Assembly (NCBI GenBank): GCA_920105625.2
Contig: OV050032.1
Coordinates: forward strand, 19,487,981-19,551,980
Length of the DNA: 64,000 nucleotides
Source of the DNA: Clusia tigrina
Lineage: Eukaryota > Arthropoda > Insecta > Diptera > Clusiidae
Direction: 5' to 3'
The notes beneath the pieces are model-generated. The model did no database searches. It was not told the origin of the DNA and saw nothing but the letters and a program-made list of their open reading frames with translations. Shown here one piece after another: positions 25,871 to 39,086 of this stretch (the stretch's first letter is position 1; the number at the start of each line of letters is the position of its first letter). Made by a program: the position numbers and the translations under genes.

Positions 25871-26039
25871 ATACTACAAGTATTTTCGGCACACAGAACT
25901 CATACCCAGCATGCAACATCCCACAGCCTAACAAAAAGTAACCACCTCCCACGCTAAATGCAACAGCAAAACATTTACGCACAGACGATCTGACCAATAA
26001 GCGTAAAGGATTTAATGATCTCAGAAACGTGAAGTGTTA

Positions 26040-26650
26040 TACTGAACACTACAGCGACCAAAGGCGGAACACGGAGAAAAACGAGAGAGAAACACACACA
26101 ACACATTCAGCAGGCGGAGTACAAATAAATATTTATTGCAACAACAACAACAGTACAGCGACCGAAGGCGGAACATGGAGAAACAGAAACACGTCAACCG
26201 ATCGCAAGCGCAAAGCAGTAAACAGGCGGGGTACAAATAAATATTTATTGCAACTACAACAACAACACAAGATCGAAGGCGGAACAGGGAGAAACAGAAA
26301 CACGTCAACCGATCGCAAGCGCAAAGCAGTAAACAGGCGGGGTACAAATAAATATTTATTGCAACTACAACAACAACACAAGATCGAAGGCGGAACACAG
26401 AGAAACACGAAAGAGCACCACACACACGCTAACCGATCGCACACGCAAATCAGTAAGCAGGCAGAGTGCAAACCAATCTGTGCAACAACAACAACACTAC
26501 AGCGACCGAAGGCGGAGCACGGATGACAACGAGAGCGCACCACACATACGCGAACCGATCGCAAACGCAAAGCTGTAAACAGGCAGAGTACGAAAAAATG
26601 TATCTACTGCAACAACAACACGACAAATAACAGCAGCGATCAGGCCACAC
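26040..26650 (+). repeat. Minisatellite, about 5 units of 104-122 bp
   Basis: Units begin at AAGGCGGAAC positions 26061, 26165, 26276, 26387 and 26509. Each carries a GGAGAAAC or similar purine block, the motif CCGATCGCAAGCGCAAAG in most copies, and AAATAAATATTTATTGCAAC followed by CAACAACAAC in the first three. Units 2 and 3 are nearly identical; the outer ones diverge. Open frames on both strands arise from the repeat and are not credible genes. Confidence 0.93.
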
Positions 26651-27720
26651 TAGCACTTGGCATTCCTAAATGAGAATTTCGGGTCAATATTTGACAGAAT
26701 GTATGTTGCTTCCATGCCAATTTGTTGTCTATATGCATTCCAAGGTACTTGGACTTAGCATGTTCTTCAATATCTATTAATTTGTTGCTAATTTTTAGTT
26801 GTATCGGTGTGTCATTTCATATTGCTGTGTACATTTTGTCCTCATATATAAAGGATACCCCCATAATGGAACCGATCTGTTAATTTGTCTAAAATTTCTT
26901 GAGGGTGATTGTCGGTTTGACAATGCAAGTATGTTTGTTAAAGATGATAGTGTCGTACGCAAATGTTGCTCTCATAGCGGCGTTGTCCTTTAGCTTGGGA
27001 ATGTCAGATGTGAATATGGTATATATTATTGGACCCAGTACGCTGCCTTGAGGGACGCCAGCAGTTGCTTTGTGCAATTTTGAGCTAGAATCATTCAATC
27101 GAACATAGAAAACCGGGTCGTTGAGGTGGCTTCAAGTAAAAATAATGTGGGAGAAATTGTTTCAACTTGGCAAGTAGTCCTGTATGCCAGACACTATCAA
27201 AAGCACATGCAATATCAAGGTAGACAGGACGGCTATGCAGAATCTTCTTTCATCCAGGGCTGACAAAATGTTTTTGGTAACTCTATATACGCATTGTATG
27301 GTAGTGTGTTGTGGGCGAAATCCAAACAGGTATAACTTTGAGATTGTTTCCAGGCGGTTAAGGAGTGACTTTTCAAACCATGTCTATATAGTGGGTAGTA
27401 GGCTGATAGGTCGATTTTATTGAGTCTTTGCCTGGCTTTGGGATGGCTATAATTTTGGAAACTTTCCATACCTTTGGGAAGTGTTTTTGTGTCAGTTCTG
27501 CAATGCAAATATTACTTAGCATATTGCACAGTCAGGTAACTCTTTGGGGATATCTTCACTGACAGCAGTCACATTTCAAAGAAGTGCATAAGTACTGGCG
27601 TACTTATAAATTGAGCCGAAGTCCTAAACTGATTGCAGTGCGTTGCAATGCTTTCCGCATGACTCAGAATCGGTTTTGTTGACTCTCGCTGACCACTGCA
27701 GCTCCGTATTTGTTTGAATA
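26640..27720 (-). mobile_element. jockey-like LINE reverse transcriptase remnant
   Basis: The minus strand carries, in order, HFPKVWKVSKIIAIPKPGKD (about 27490-27430), LDIACAFDSVWHTGLL (27220-27170), ATAGVPQGSVLGPIIY with FTSDIPKL, the worn active site ATFAYDTII, and KYLGMHIDNKLAWKQH near 26740. This is the order of a jockey-clade RT. Several frameshifts and stops interrupt it. The catalytic FADD is FAYD, so the second-last aspartate is lost. Its low-coordinate end meets the minisatellite array. Confidence 0.85.
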
Positions 27721-30700
27721 CGACTAATTTAATAAGTCGGTTTTTCTGGTGCTTTGATTTGTGAATCCTTCGATAGTACTCGCATTTTTTGCTCTACCCA
27801 CATTTACGATGGCATGACCACTGCCTACTCACTGCTCATCGAACAAAGCGGGGTTAAGGTCGGAAATAATGAACTTAATAAGTTTTTTGATTGACACTGG
27901 CGTTGACAATGGTCCCGATAATGTCCCATTAGGCAAATGTGCTCAAAAGGATGCTTTATGTATCAGCGACATGACAAGCCTGGCAGCAATTTTCAACTTT
28001 TAATTCGTTGTAAAAATGCCATTTCGAGATGGATAATAATGTCAAAGCATAGAAATTGAATTTTTTGTGGAAATGCAGCCAGCTCCAATGGGTATTTTTT
28101 CACATCAAACATGTTCCTCTGCAGGCTCCGATTTTGGAAAATTGGACTTGCCCTCATTGACGACAAAAATCTTTCCCCCTAAGTAAGGCGGGCGTTTTTG
28201 CTGCCACACGATACAGGAAAAATGCGGCTTCGGCAACACACGCACATACAATTTTGGAATTAGAGATTTTCCATTACTTTGTAAAATTTTATCACTTCTT
28301 TTTGTGGAGCTGCCAGTAACAGGACTTCTAACAACGATGACAACAGTGGCTCCAGCGCCAGCAGCGGCGAACAACGATAGCAGTTAGTGGCGCATAGGCG
28401 GATGCAGAGAGATAGATTTGTGTGTGCTTTTGCTAAAAAGCCTTCTCCAACTTTTTGCGCAGGCAAAACGCCTAAAAGTATGCTATGAAACGGCACTCAC
28501 GAGTAAGTGGAGTAGCGCCGCAGCGCTTCAAGTAGAGTGGTATGCAGGGGAGGGAGTGTGTAGCGCAGGGGGACGCCCGAAGAGTGTCCTGCGTTTGTGT
28601 GTACTCCATACAGACTCACTGCATTGTGAATTCGTAATTTTTATCGAAAAGTGTAGATATGCTTTTTGATGCTTTTTTTGCGAGCGCTTTTTATGCCTTC
28701 TCTTTATTTTTTGTTGTGTATTTTTGCACACTTTTTCCTTTTTATGGCAACATGTCGAAGCCGACTGCCGTGTGGCGCTCATGTCCAAAGTGTGTCGTTT
28801 ACTTTTTTTAATTACTCCTTCTTTTTTCCAGACTTGAAGCTGCTGGGATACATTTAAGGCAACCCTTCTATGCAGTCAGCAGGCATCAGGCAGCAACGGC
28901 AGAGCTCTGTCGTACCCATTTCTCGCACTCAGAAAAAATCGCGTATATTTTTGGAAAAAATGTCCATGTTTCGGTTTTTTTATTCGATTTGCTGGCGCTG
29001 GTTTTGTGAAAAAGCTGTGCTGCTGTGCCATTTGCCCATTTGGCAATAGCGGCAACAAAAGAAAATCAAGCGAAATGCTGCATCAACTTCGCTGGAGAGC
29101 TTCGAAATTCGTTTAGTGCGACACATGCCTTTGATAAAAAATGTGAACAGCATTAGCAGCGGCAGCGGCAGCGCCAGCGACACCCACCCAGCCACAGCGC
29201 GCCACCCATTCGCCGTCGTCGCAGATACGCGCATAGATGGCATGTTTTAGAAGGAGGCTACCCCTACCAGGGCGCTTTTTCAACAGCTTTCAAGAAAATA
29301 GAACAAAATGTCCGGCCGCATTCTGCAAAATAATATGCAAAATCAAAAGGAAATTAAAACAAAAATTGACGCGTTTGTCTCGAGCGATTTTCCGAAGCGG
29401 GTGCGAGGCGGTGACGGAGCGACTGGTCAACTGAGGGACGGAGCGTGTTTCTTTTGCATTTTGTAGCTTTTAAATGCGTTTGCGAATTTGGTGTTCAGCG
29501 TTTGCCAAAGCAACACCCACCAACAGACTCACTGCAGTACTGCTGCAATATGAGTGGACCTAGGTCGGGGACTGCGAGAGATGCTGGAGGACGTGTGAGG
29601 ATGTGTCGGTGGGGTCTGCTTTGGTACTGGCAAAAAACGCTTTTAACAATAGACACACACGCACACACACACACCGGCACAGGCAACGACAAAGGCCACG
29701 GCGCCCTCTCTGCCGCAAAATGTCTGTTCTGACAGTGGCTCGTGAGAGCATTGATATGCAAAAATATGGCAAAAGAATAAGTTAATATTTTTGAACACAC
29801 GTCAAAACAAGAGCAAGAAGAACTGTTGCGCCCGCCGCTGGTCGAGCGATATGCGGAGGGGGTGTGAGGAGCGTACTGCGTGCCTGCCTGCATTCGTGTG
29901 GGTGCGAGACAATGCCGGGCACTTAGTGTGTCGGCCGGTGGCTGGCACGGAGACGGAAATTCGGGGAGGCAGTCGGGAGTTTGTGGGTTTCGTACGTTTC
30001 TATTTATTTAAACTTTGACTTTTTGCTTTTGTTTTGTTTTTGTTGGATTTGCCTGCGGAACATAAAATCCGAGGGTGGAATTAATAGCCCTGTCGTGGGT
30101 GAGTGGGTATACAAGGCGCAGTTTCCGTTGATTTATCGCGAGGACTTCAATTCCGCAGTGTATGGGCTGCGCAAATTCAATTCACCTTCCGCGTTGCTGC
30201 AGTGCACCCACGAGGGGAGGGATCCGTCACTGATCGAGGGCTACTTGGCAGATACAAAAGCGCCCGTGCGACGCGAATCATTTAATTGCATGAAGGTCCG
30301 CAATTCTTGCACTGAAGCTCCAGCCAAATTTGGTGGTGGCCAGTGAAAGAAGGCGGCTCTGAAGCACCTCATTCTGTGCATAAGATTCACATTGACAGCA
30401 ACTCCTGCGGTGCTCAAGCGCCGCTATCAATTTAGTCAGAACTATTAACCTTGCATTGAAGGGTAGCGCCACTGTCCCCCACCTTCCCACAATAGATTAC
30501 GTGCTATGTGTATAGTGAAATGATGAATTTCTTTGACATAATTGCACCTCCGCGGGAGTGATTCGCGCGTGAGCCTATCGTCGAAAAAACTGGACTATGG
30601 ACACATTGCAATTGACTCTCCCAATCAATTTCACAAGCTCGACACTGTTTCGGCATCATAAATACATGCAACACTTAAGAACTCTAGCACTCCCACACAC

Positions 30701-31169
30701 AGACACGTGGGCAAACGTGCGACTTGCGGTAACCTGTGTACAAATGCGTCAAACGACACCGTCAACGTATAACGCAGGATTTTGGGGATACATATTTGAG
30801 GTAATCAGTGAGCTGACCGATGACTAAATTAATTGCCAGAATCGCGATTAAAAGCAAAGCCGGGAGCTGTCGCACGGCTGCAACCAAACGAGCAGCACGC
30901 ACAACGCACACAACAGAACACAACAGCAAATGCGGTTGGGATGGGCGTGCGCGTGCAATCGCCAAAGCCAGCCACAGTCATAAATTCACAAAAAGTGCAA
31001 CAAGCAGCCAGAAATACTGGCAACACTAGGAACAGCAGCAACAGCAGCACCTGCGCTGCAATCCAATGCCCAAAAAAGGAAGAGAGGCGCCAGCCAGACC
31101 GCGATTCCATCAATTTCAAGTGACAGCGATGCCAATTTGCCAAACTGCTGCACTTCCAACAGTCGTGCT

Positions 31170-31203
<34 letters not shown>

Positions 31204-33724
31204 GCAGAAGTCATTGCTACAGCGATAGCGCCGGCAAATGCTGCTAACAATGCAGAAACAACACAACAATGGATCGGCGGCAGCAACAGCAACACCAGAA
31301 ATACTTTCGCTTTCAACACGTTATAAAAATTGCCATTGAAGCCAGGAAACAAAAGGAAAACGAAAAAGCAGCGGCGGAGGTCAGGTGAAGGGCGGGTAGG
31401 CTCTGCAGTGTGTGCAGTGTTGCGGCTGCCCACAAAAGTAACAAGTTACAACTATGCAGTTGGATGCAGTACTTTATTTATCGCCAGCACAACTGTAGCG
31501 CTTGGTGTCCAGGACACGTAAGCGGATGCAGCTGAGGTGCCCACGATTCAGGCTTAAATTTTCTTTTAGCGAAACCCACATCGACGCCGAAACCAGAACC
31601 ACAACCAAGCCCAGAGCAGACCCGGAGCCAGAGGTAGAAAATAACGAAAACGAAACTGAAAGCGAAAAAATGAGTGCGCACAAAAATCGCAGTTATTCAG
31701 GAGCCGCCCGCAATTGTATCGAAGCGTGGCAATACAGCGTTATGCGATGCCGTACGTTACGATGCAATACGATGCCATTTTCCGGCAGTTTTTTCATTAC
31801 GTGACACTGCTATCGAACACATTCATAATCCCAGCGGTGCAATGAAATGCAGTGGGATCCACTTGTTGCGCGATGCCTGTTGGACTGGCCACCAAGTCGG
31901 TGCAACACAACATCAAAACAATTTCCGAACAGAGTAGGGGAGACTGCCAGCAACACTGCAACAGCACCCGCCAAACCCCACCTCCCGTGGCACCTCAATC
32001 CCGTCAACAGCTGCGCCAGCATAACAGGCAGGGAAGCTATTGACATCGCATCACTTGCATCCATTGAAAGAGTGCAAACAAAACGCGCCACACTCACGTG
32101 GTGTGCGTGACGGGCTGCTCCTCCGCACCCATTAAATGAGCTGCCACCGCGGAAAGGGCCCAGCGCGCTCAACAAGTGTCAGCGAGGCGCATGGGAAACC
32201 ATAAAAATAAAAACAGAAACAGAAACAAACACAAACACGAAAAGGGGCAGAAAAACCACGGAAAAACCGAAACAACTTATTTCGATTTTGTATTTTTGTG
32301 GGCTGGATGTGGCGCAAAGGATGTGCGTAAACAGCCGAAATTGTTACAAAAACCGTGCCATGTTGACACATACCACCAAAAAAAGGAAACGATTCACTGA
32401 ACCGGTGCACTCTGCGAGCCGCTTCGTTCGCTCGTACTGCACAATTGCAATTTTCGATTGCCCCCGGGAGCTGCACGGGTGGGAGCAGCGGGCGCTGCAT
32501 TTGCGTGCGATGTGAGGGCATGCAAAATGCACTCGCTCGGACGACCTTGCGGCGCTTCCGTGTAGTGTGAACTTTTCGCCGTGGAGGCAGAGGCACTGCG
32601 CTGCTGTGCAGCTGACTTTTTTGCTGCAATTAGAACATTCACACGCCTTCACACACATCTTCACATAATTAGCGCTGTCATAAATATTCATGCAGCAGGA
32701 GCAAACCCGGCATAAAGCAGGGCGTAAAAACACCAGTCCTCAAAAAAATTTACTCTTGGTGATGGTTCAGTTTCGTGGAACCGTGGAACTCGCATTGAAC
32801 TACTTCGGCAGAGTCTTTCAGCCAGCAATCGAAGCGGCCTGCGCATATTTAAATTTTGGACAATAATGCAACGACTTTTATACCAGTGTTTAAAATCCGG
32901 CTTGTTTAATCTACTCAATGCTTAATGAACTATTATTATGTGTGTAGGGGATTTAAGCACCGCGACCTTTCGATCTATTGTGCCCCCCATCAGAGGTTCA
33001 AAGTACATCTTTGAGTCCTATCCTCTGGATAAACGTGATGACAAGTTTTGGCTCCAGAGGTTTCACCTCATTGGCAGAGCCCTGGAAAAATCCCAAGTAT
33101 TTCCCGCGGGTGTGCATGAGAGTCGGTTAATGGACTATGACCAGCGCGATATTTGTGACGTCTTTAATGCAATTCCGCTCTCCAAATTATCTCTTTAATT
33201 TCTTCAGTTATTTGGATCTTGCGGTTGTCAATTAGATGCCACCAACGCGATTCGTTCTCCCCATCTGCTTTGCCTTTTCTGAAATCTCCAGTGTTTTTTC
33301 TGTTACTGTTGTAAATGATTCTCCGTAACTTGCTTTTGCGTTAATGAATCCTGTCTGCCTCTTTAATGACGTAAGTGTCAGACATTGGTAATTGGGATAT
33401 AAAATATTGGGATTAAATCCTTTCTAGACCGAAGTGACGTGGCAATACTCATAATTCAGAGGAGCAGATAAATGCTGGAAACAAACTAAACAATAGCTAA
33501 ATTCTATGCTACCACCGGAACAGTTGTACAGCTATCAAATGGAAATAAGGAAAGGGAGTGCTTTGCCAACTCAATGCTGGCTTATTGAATAAATACTTCT
33601 TGGTTCTAGTCAAGTCTAGTCAAATCACCCGAAACCCGTTCTCATTCTGTCGCCACTGACTCTCCAGGCTAGTTTCAGGTCGGTTGCACTGAACTGGACT
33701 GAATTGGTTGTGGCAAGGATAAAA
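27721..33724. other. Non-coding, no recognised transposons
   Basis: A (CAA)n run lies at 31168-31204 and a CA run near 29652-29674. Many frames are open because sequence is GC-richer here, but both strands are open together and none shows a family signature. No gene is supported. Confidence 0.5.
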
Positions 33725-34210
33725 GGCCGACTGAGACGCAGTCTGAGGCAGATAGGGGTAGATATAGGCATAGAGAAAGCAGCAGACCTCCCCAATCGAC
33801 AGCTGCAGCGACTGAGACGCCTAGAGAGACGCTGCCAGAGGCTGCGACGCCGACTGAGAAGCCCACTGATGCAGATAGGGTTAGATATAGGCATAGAGAA
33901 GGAAGCAGACCCCCCAATCGATTGCGGAAACGACTGAGACTCCTACAGAGACACTGACAGAGGCTGGGACGCCGACTGAGACGCCGACTGAGGCAGATAG
34001 GGGTAGATATAGGAATAGAGAAGGCAGCAGACCCCCCCAATCGACAGCGGCAGCGACTGAGACGCCTACAGAGACGCTGACAGAGGCTGCGACGCCGACT
34101 GAGACGCAGACTGAGGCAGATAGGGGTAGATATATGCATAGAGAAGGCAGCAGACCTCCCCAATCGACAGCTGCAGCGACTGAGATGCCAACAGAGACGC
34201 TGACAGAGGA
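33725..34210 (+). repeat. 123-bp minisatellite, about 4 units
   Basis: The landmark GATAGGG recurs at 33751, 33874, 33996 and 34119, a 122-123 bp period. Each unit contains GGCAGATAGGGGTAGATATA, CCCAATCGACAGC and several GACTGAGACGCC-type sub-repeats. Because 123 is 41 codons, frames stay open on the minus strand for up to 190 codons and in other frames too. The predicted peptides are simple repeats, so no gene is called. Confidence 0.93.
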
Positions 34211-34419
34211 TAAAAACAAAATTAAAATCGAATGCTATCGTTAACACTGGGATTTTCCCAGTTTCCGAACCTCTTATTTCTATCCTATCAATCTTCCGTC
34301 AACCATCTACAGATATTGTGAGCCCCGATAACCGACCAGATTTTTGCATATGGCAATAGTTTATGCCAACTATCGTTTTCACGCTGACCACAGTTGATTT
34401 TAAAGTGTCTTTAAGAGGG

Positions 34420-34765
34420 TGGAACTGAAATTCCTGGGTCCATTGAACTTCCATAAAACCTACGATAAACAACTTTCTTGCCTTGGGTATTGCGTCTCTG
34501 CAGTGCACCTGCTCCAAAGCCAATTAAGGAGTTATCTTCACAGGCAAGAGTTGATGTCAAGTGCATGGATTATAAGGATATCACACATGAATTATAAGGA
34601 AAACACATATGGATTATAAGGATATCACACATGAATTATAAGGAAATCACATATGGATTATAAGGATATCACCTGTGGTGAGCCTCAAGGTTCCCCACTT
34701 GGCCCAGTTTTGTTAACTTTGCTTGATATCGATATTCGACTACTTATAATAACTCATTCTCATAT
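34420..34765 (+). mobile_element. Small LINE RT relic, plus strand, with internal 22-bp repeat expansion
   Basis: The plus strand shows KFLGPLN, then in another frame SYLHRQEL, then MDYKDI repeated within a short tandem array, and CGEPQGSPLGPVLLTLLDID. These correspond to the block before and including the GVPQGSPLGPVLF box of a LINE reverse transcriptase. No catalytic YADD follows. The fragment is short, so the clade is not assignable. Confidence 0.65.
34564..34673 (+). repeat. 22-bp tandem repeat, 5 copies, alternating variants
   Basis: Five 22-bp units run without gaps. Copies 1, 3 and 5 contain ATGGATTATAAGGATATCAC; copies 2 and 4 contain ATGAATTATAAGGAAA. The alternation implies amplification of a 44-bp dimer. 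The unit length is not a multiple of three, so the repeat breaks the reading frame of the RT relic that contains it. Confidence 0.95.
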
Positions 34766-37700
34766 CATTAGGCAGACGACCAGAGTGAGTCTCAGTCTTT
34801 TTGTTCGTACTTTGTGTATAGGTTACTCTTTCCATTGCATCCATTGCTTCAAAGCTGTCTAATAGTCTAGGCTGGTCTCTCTAGGGCATGGAAGTAACAT
34901 GTAAAGTTCGGTGGCTCGTAAATGCTATTGACAGATCTCCCCCTCCACCGAATGATTGGATTGGTTACATTCACAATCACAATAGCAACAAATACAATAA
35001 ACCTCTCATCAATGTCAATGGTAATTGCAGCAACATCCCCATCCATGCTTTATGCCACAATCTCAAAATCACACACAACGACGCAAGCACACGAGAGGCG
35101 CGAAAATCACAAAAAATCGGGAATTTGTTAAACGCTGCAGTAATTGCTGCACTCCTGGGGCGCGCCTACAAACACATTCACACATGCTGGCATACGTGTG
35201 CTTGCATGCGAGTGCTCCCCCATACTTGACAAGTAGCCGGAAAAAATTCGGATGCAGTCACGACACCACAAACAGCGACGGCGACTGCGACAGCAGCAGT
35301 GACAGCGGCAGTGGCAGCGACAGCGACACTGGCACCGACAATTGAAATGCAACTGCACCCTGCCAAAAAGCGAAAGGCCATCAACAACAACAAAATAAAA
35401 GGCAAAGTGCAACAAAAAACTCAGCACTGCACACGGCATTTATAGGCTGAATCCAAAGCTGGAGGAGGAGCAACTCCCGTGGACTTCAACGATGGCATCT
35501 GCATTTAAACAGCATAAAATTGCATGCCACGAACCACACAAAAAATCAGTTTCACTTTCAAACGAGCCATTGCAACGCCAAATGAAGCACCACTTGCAAC
35601 CAAGTCGCTCGAAGGCAGGGCCAATTGAGCCCTTGAAGATAAAAAAGCATCCACAGGAATTAATATTCATAGAATTAGATGAAGGACTTAAGAAGTATGC
35701 GGAGTGGGTAAAGTACCACGGATAAGTTGCGGGATGACAGCAGCACGCTGTGACAGCAGTGAAATGGCCACACTGGGCTGGTTTTCAGCAGTCGGTTGTT
35801 GACCAGTGTACTCCTGGTGCTCCTAGATACATGGAATATAGGTCAATGTAGTGCCACACGTATTGATCCGTTCTTCTCTTACCTACGTATGCAAGGTGAC
35901 GTGCACATCATAAACATTCAAAAGTTTACCAGGATCAATGTATCTTATATTGAAGCGTTATTCTTCGACCGATCAGCCAACGAACTCCGTCAAAACGAAA
36001 TACTTCAAAATAAACAGAAATATTGCCAGCAATGGCTTAAAATGTCTGCACAGCCAGAGGTTCTTCGATGTACTGAACGGGATCGATCGAGCCCAATCTG
36101 AATTCGTCAGACTGTTTTCTCTAAGCGAACTAGTAATGAAGATGGTTGTTGCGATACTCTCATGGGAAGAGGCGACGTTGCATGAAGTCCTGGCAAGCTT
36201 TGTCTGTTTCCTATATGAGTCAGCATGCATGGAGGAGGGAGTGAAAATCTTATTCACTTATTAAAATGCAACTATTCCATTTCCAGCAGTAAATCTCATT
36301 GCAAATATCATTGAGTATCATAAAGTGAGTGCTATCGCATTGTGCTTAAAATGCCATGGCAACTGTATTGGCTGAGATTTTGTTTACTTATAGTATTATA
36401 AATTATAAATTTATTTTACTATGTAATAACAATCTATAAAAACAATCACTCGGGAGTCGTGGACATGGACTGAAAAATGCTTCTTTCTAAATCTTGTTCT
36501 CTTCGAGTCGAAGGGCTAAGTTGCTAGTTCTACTTCTCCCAACCCTCCTTGCAAGTATAATTAATTGTGGTTCAAGGTATGATAATAAAAATAATAATAA
36601 TAATAGTAAATAATTTATAGTATAATCAATTTTGAATGCTGTGAGCATTTCGACTTGAAGAGCAGGAATGGAATTAATCAAAGGATATTTAAGGCTGAAA
36701 TTCCTTAAATGAAAAGAAGTTGTATAGATTCTGGCACCCTTCCTTTTAATTGACAGCATTTTCATGTGGTGATCCTAAGACTAGGAGGTAATTTGTTGAA
36801 GTGGGCTGGTGGGCGTATTTGTGTGGATCGTCCAATGATGCATGTGTGAAGCTGAGGTTCAGTTGTGCTTGTGTGGCATATCAGGGCGTTGCAGACCACA
36901 AAGAATGCCCTCTTAGGCTGGAAAGTGCAATTATGCATGAAATTTAGTTTGCCTCGGGATTTAGGCAATTTGTATAACTTCATTCTGCATATGGTTTGAA
37001 AACATTCAACACGGTGCCGCCACATGCTGCAACATTGAGCTGCAAAATCTAATCCCTCCAAATATACAATTACCAATGTCCCCATGTCACATCCAAACTG
37101 AACAAATTTATGACCACTCGACACCATTTCCCTCAACTACACGAAGCCGCAGGAAAAAATCCGCCAGCCGCAAATCTGCGGTCTGTTGGCTTTTGTGGTG
37201 TTGCCGTTAAAAAACACACAAGGACAAAAAAGGAGTGCAAAAAGACTGCTGCATGCAACTGTGCTCTTCACGAGGGCTGTGCATTTCACACTTTGCCAGA
37301 TGAAAGCGCCAACAACAGCACCAGCGACAACAAAAAACAACAAACAAGAGTGCAACACATCAAATTGAGGCGCTACCGAACCGATATTGCAGTTAACAGT
37401 GCCAAAAGCAAGGCAAAAAACGATAACCGAAAGAACAAAATCAGAGCGCACAAACAAACCGGCGGGAAAAAACCTGCCAGAGCCCACAAAACCGCAAATT
37501 GTGATTTTTTTCCAGCAACATGCAACGTGCATGCATCATGCAGCAGCCGCCGAAATCCCTAATAATCGTTGCACTGCATATGTCAGCATATCAATGCACT
37601 TCGCGGGCCTGGGCGGCGCAGGCAACGCAAAAAAATGCCGCACGCCCATCCAAACACACACACACACAAACACGCACATCCGCCCACGTGCACGCGACCA

Positions 37701-39048
37701 GCAGCAAAAAACTGCGAAAACACAAATTGGCGATGCGATTTTTTCAGCGGCGGCTCCACTCGAGTAGCAGTATCCTTAAATAAGCGTCATTATGTGCGGC
37801 ACAACACCTCGCTGCCGCTGTCCACAATTACAGTTGCAAGGATAGCTCGGCCGCCACGGTCGCGTCGCAGTCGCAAGGGCTTGCCGCGTATTGATATGCG
37901 AGTGCATGCGCCAGGGATAAATGTGCAAGCTGTCGAATTGCAATGAACTGCATTGGAGGCGAAAAAAGACTAATGTGCCGACCGCGCGGAGTAAGGGTCG
38001 GTGAAGAGGTGTAGAGGGTGTGAGAGACGGCAGGTGTGAGGCTGCATGGGCAAATATGCAACATGCGCAGCATTGCAACAACCTTACAGAGTGCAGCACA
38101 CAGCACTCAGCACACACCCAGCAGAAAACTTGGGTGCGCGAGTTGAGCGCAGATAAACGGGCACCGTGCTTCATCGCTTCCCTTCCCGCTTACGGACTCC
38201 AAGAACTGAATGCAGGTAATGCATTCGAGACAAGGACTTAACCCTCCGCCGTCTCGAAAGCTTCGGTGCGCCGCTTGTTGCACCGCTGCAGCACGTTTAT
38301 GGTTCGCTTTACCAAAAGTCAGATTTTCGTTGCTGGGCAGAGGACAAACAAACACGCACCCGCACATGCACCCCTTGCACACATGCAAACGGGCTCAAAA
38401 AAACAGCACGTGAAAAAGTGACGAGAACGCACGCGAAAAAGTGCGCGGTTCACTGGGATGATGCCCGGTGCACTGGCTGTGGGGCTCTGGGCTGTGCGCC
38501 TGTGGGCCGTTGGGTGGCGGGTCTGCGGGGTTGCCGGCAACGCATGCAGCAGTGCAGCATAACGCAAACAGGCGGTTGGCATAATTTGCAATGACCTTGG
38601 CGCGGACGTGTGACTCTGTGCGTTTTTAACAATTGATTGAGGTGCGGTTGGTGGCGGGGGCCGGCAGCTGGGAGCCGGGCCCATGCGGCTGTTATTCTTT
38701 TTATGTTTTTCCGGTCATTTGCGACTTTTTTTGTGTTTCTTATTTGTGTGCGGTTTTGGCAGCGGTTGATTGGCTGCTTAGGTGGGGATGAGCGTGTGAA
38801 ATTTTGACTATAAGTGCGTTACCTGCCTCCCTAGGGGCAGCGTGTGCTCAGCGGCAGGCAGTTGGACCCCGCCCACAACTGGCAATTGTGTTTGCTGCCA
38901 GTTAGTGTTTCGCAGCCGCTGTCGCCCCTTCAGTTTGAGTGCACATTTGAAGTGATTTCGGTGCATTTTTGTGTTTGTTTCAGTTTTTTACTTAAATGTT
39001 CCCTTTTGTTGTTGCCTTTGTTCCTGCTGTTGAAGTTGTTGTCGTGGC

Positions 39049-39086
<38 letters not shown>

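Noticed and set aside
26029..26526. 165-codon plus and 145-codon minus ORFs
   Set aside because: Both come from the minisatellite of about 111 bp and change frame with unit length.
33675..34247. 190-codon minus-strand ORF, Ser/Arg/Leu repeats
   Set aside because: It is a by-product of the 123-bp minisatellite, which is open in several frames.
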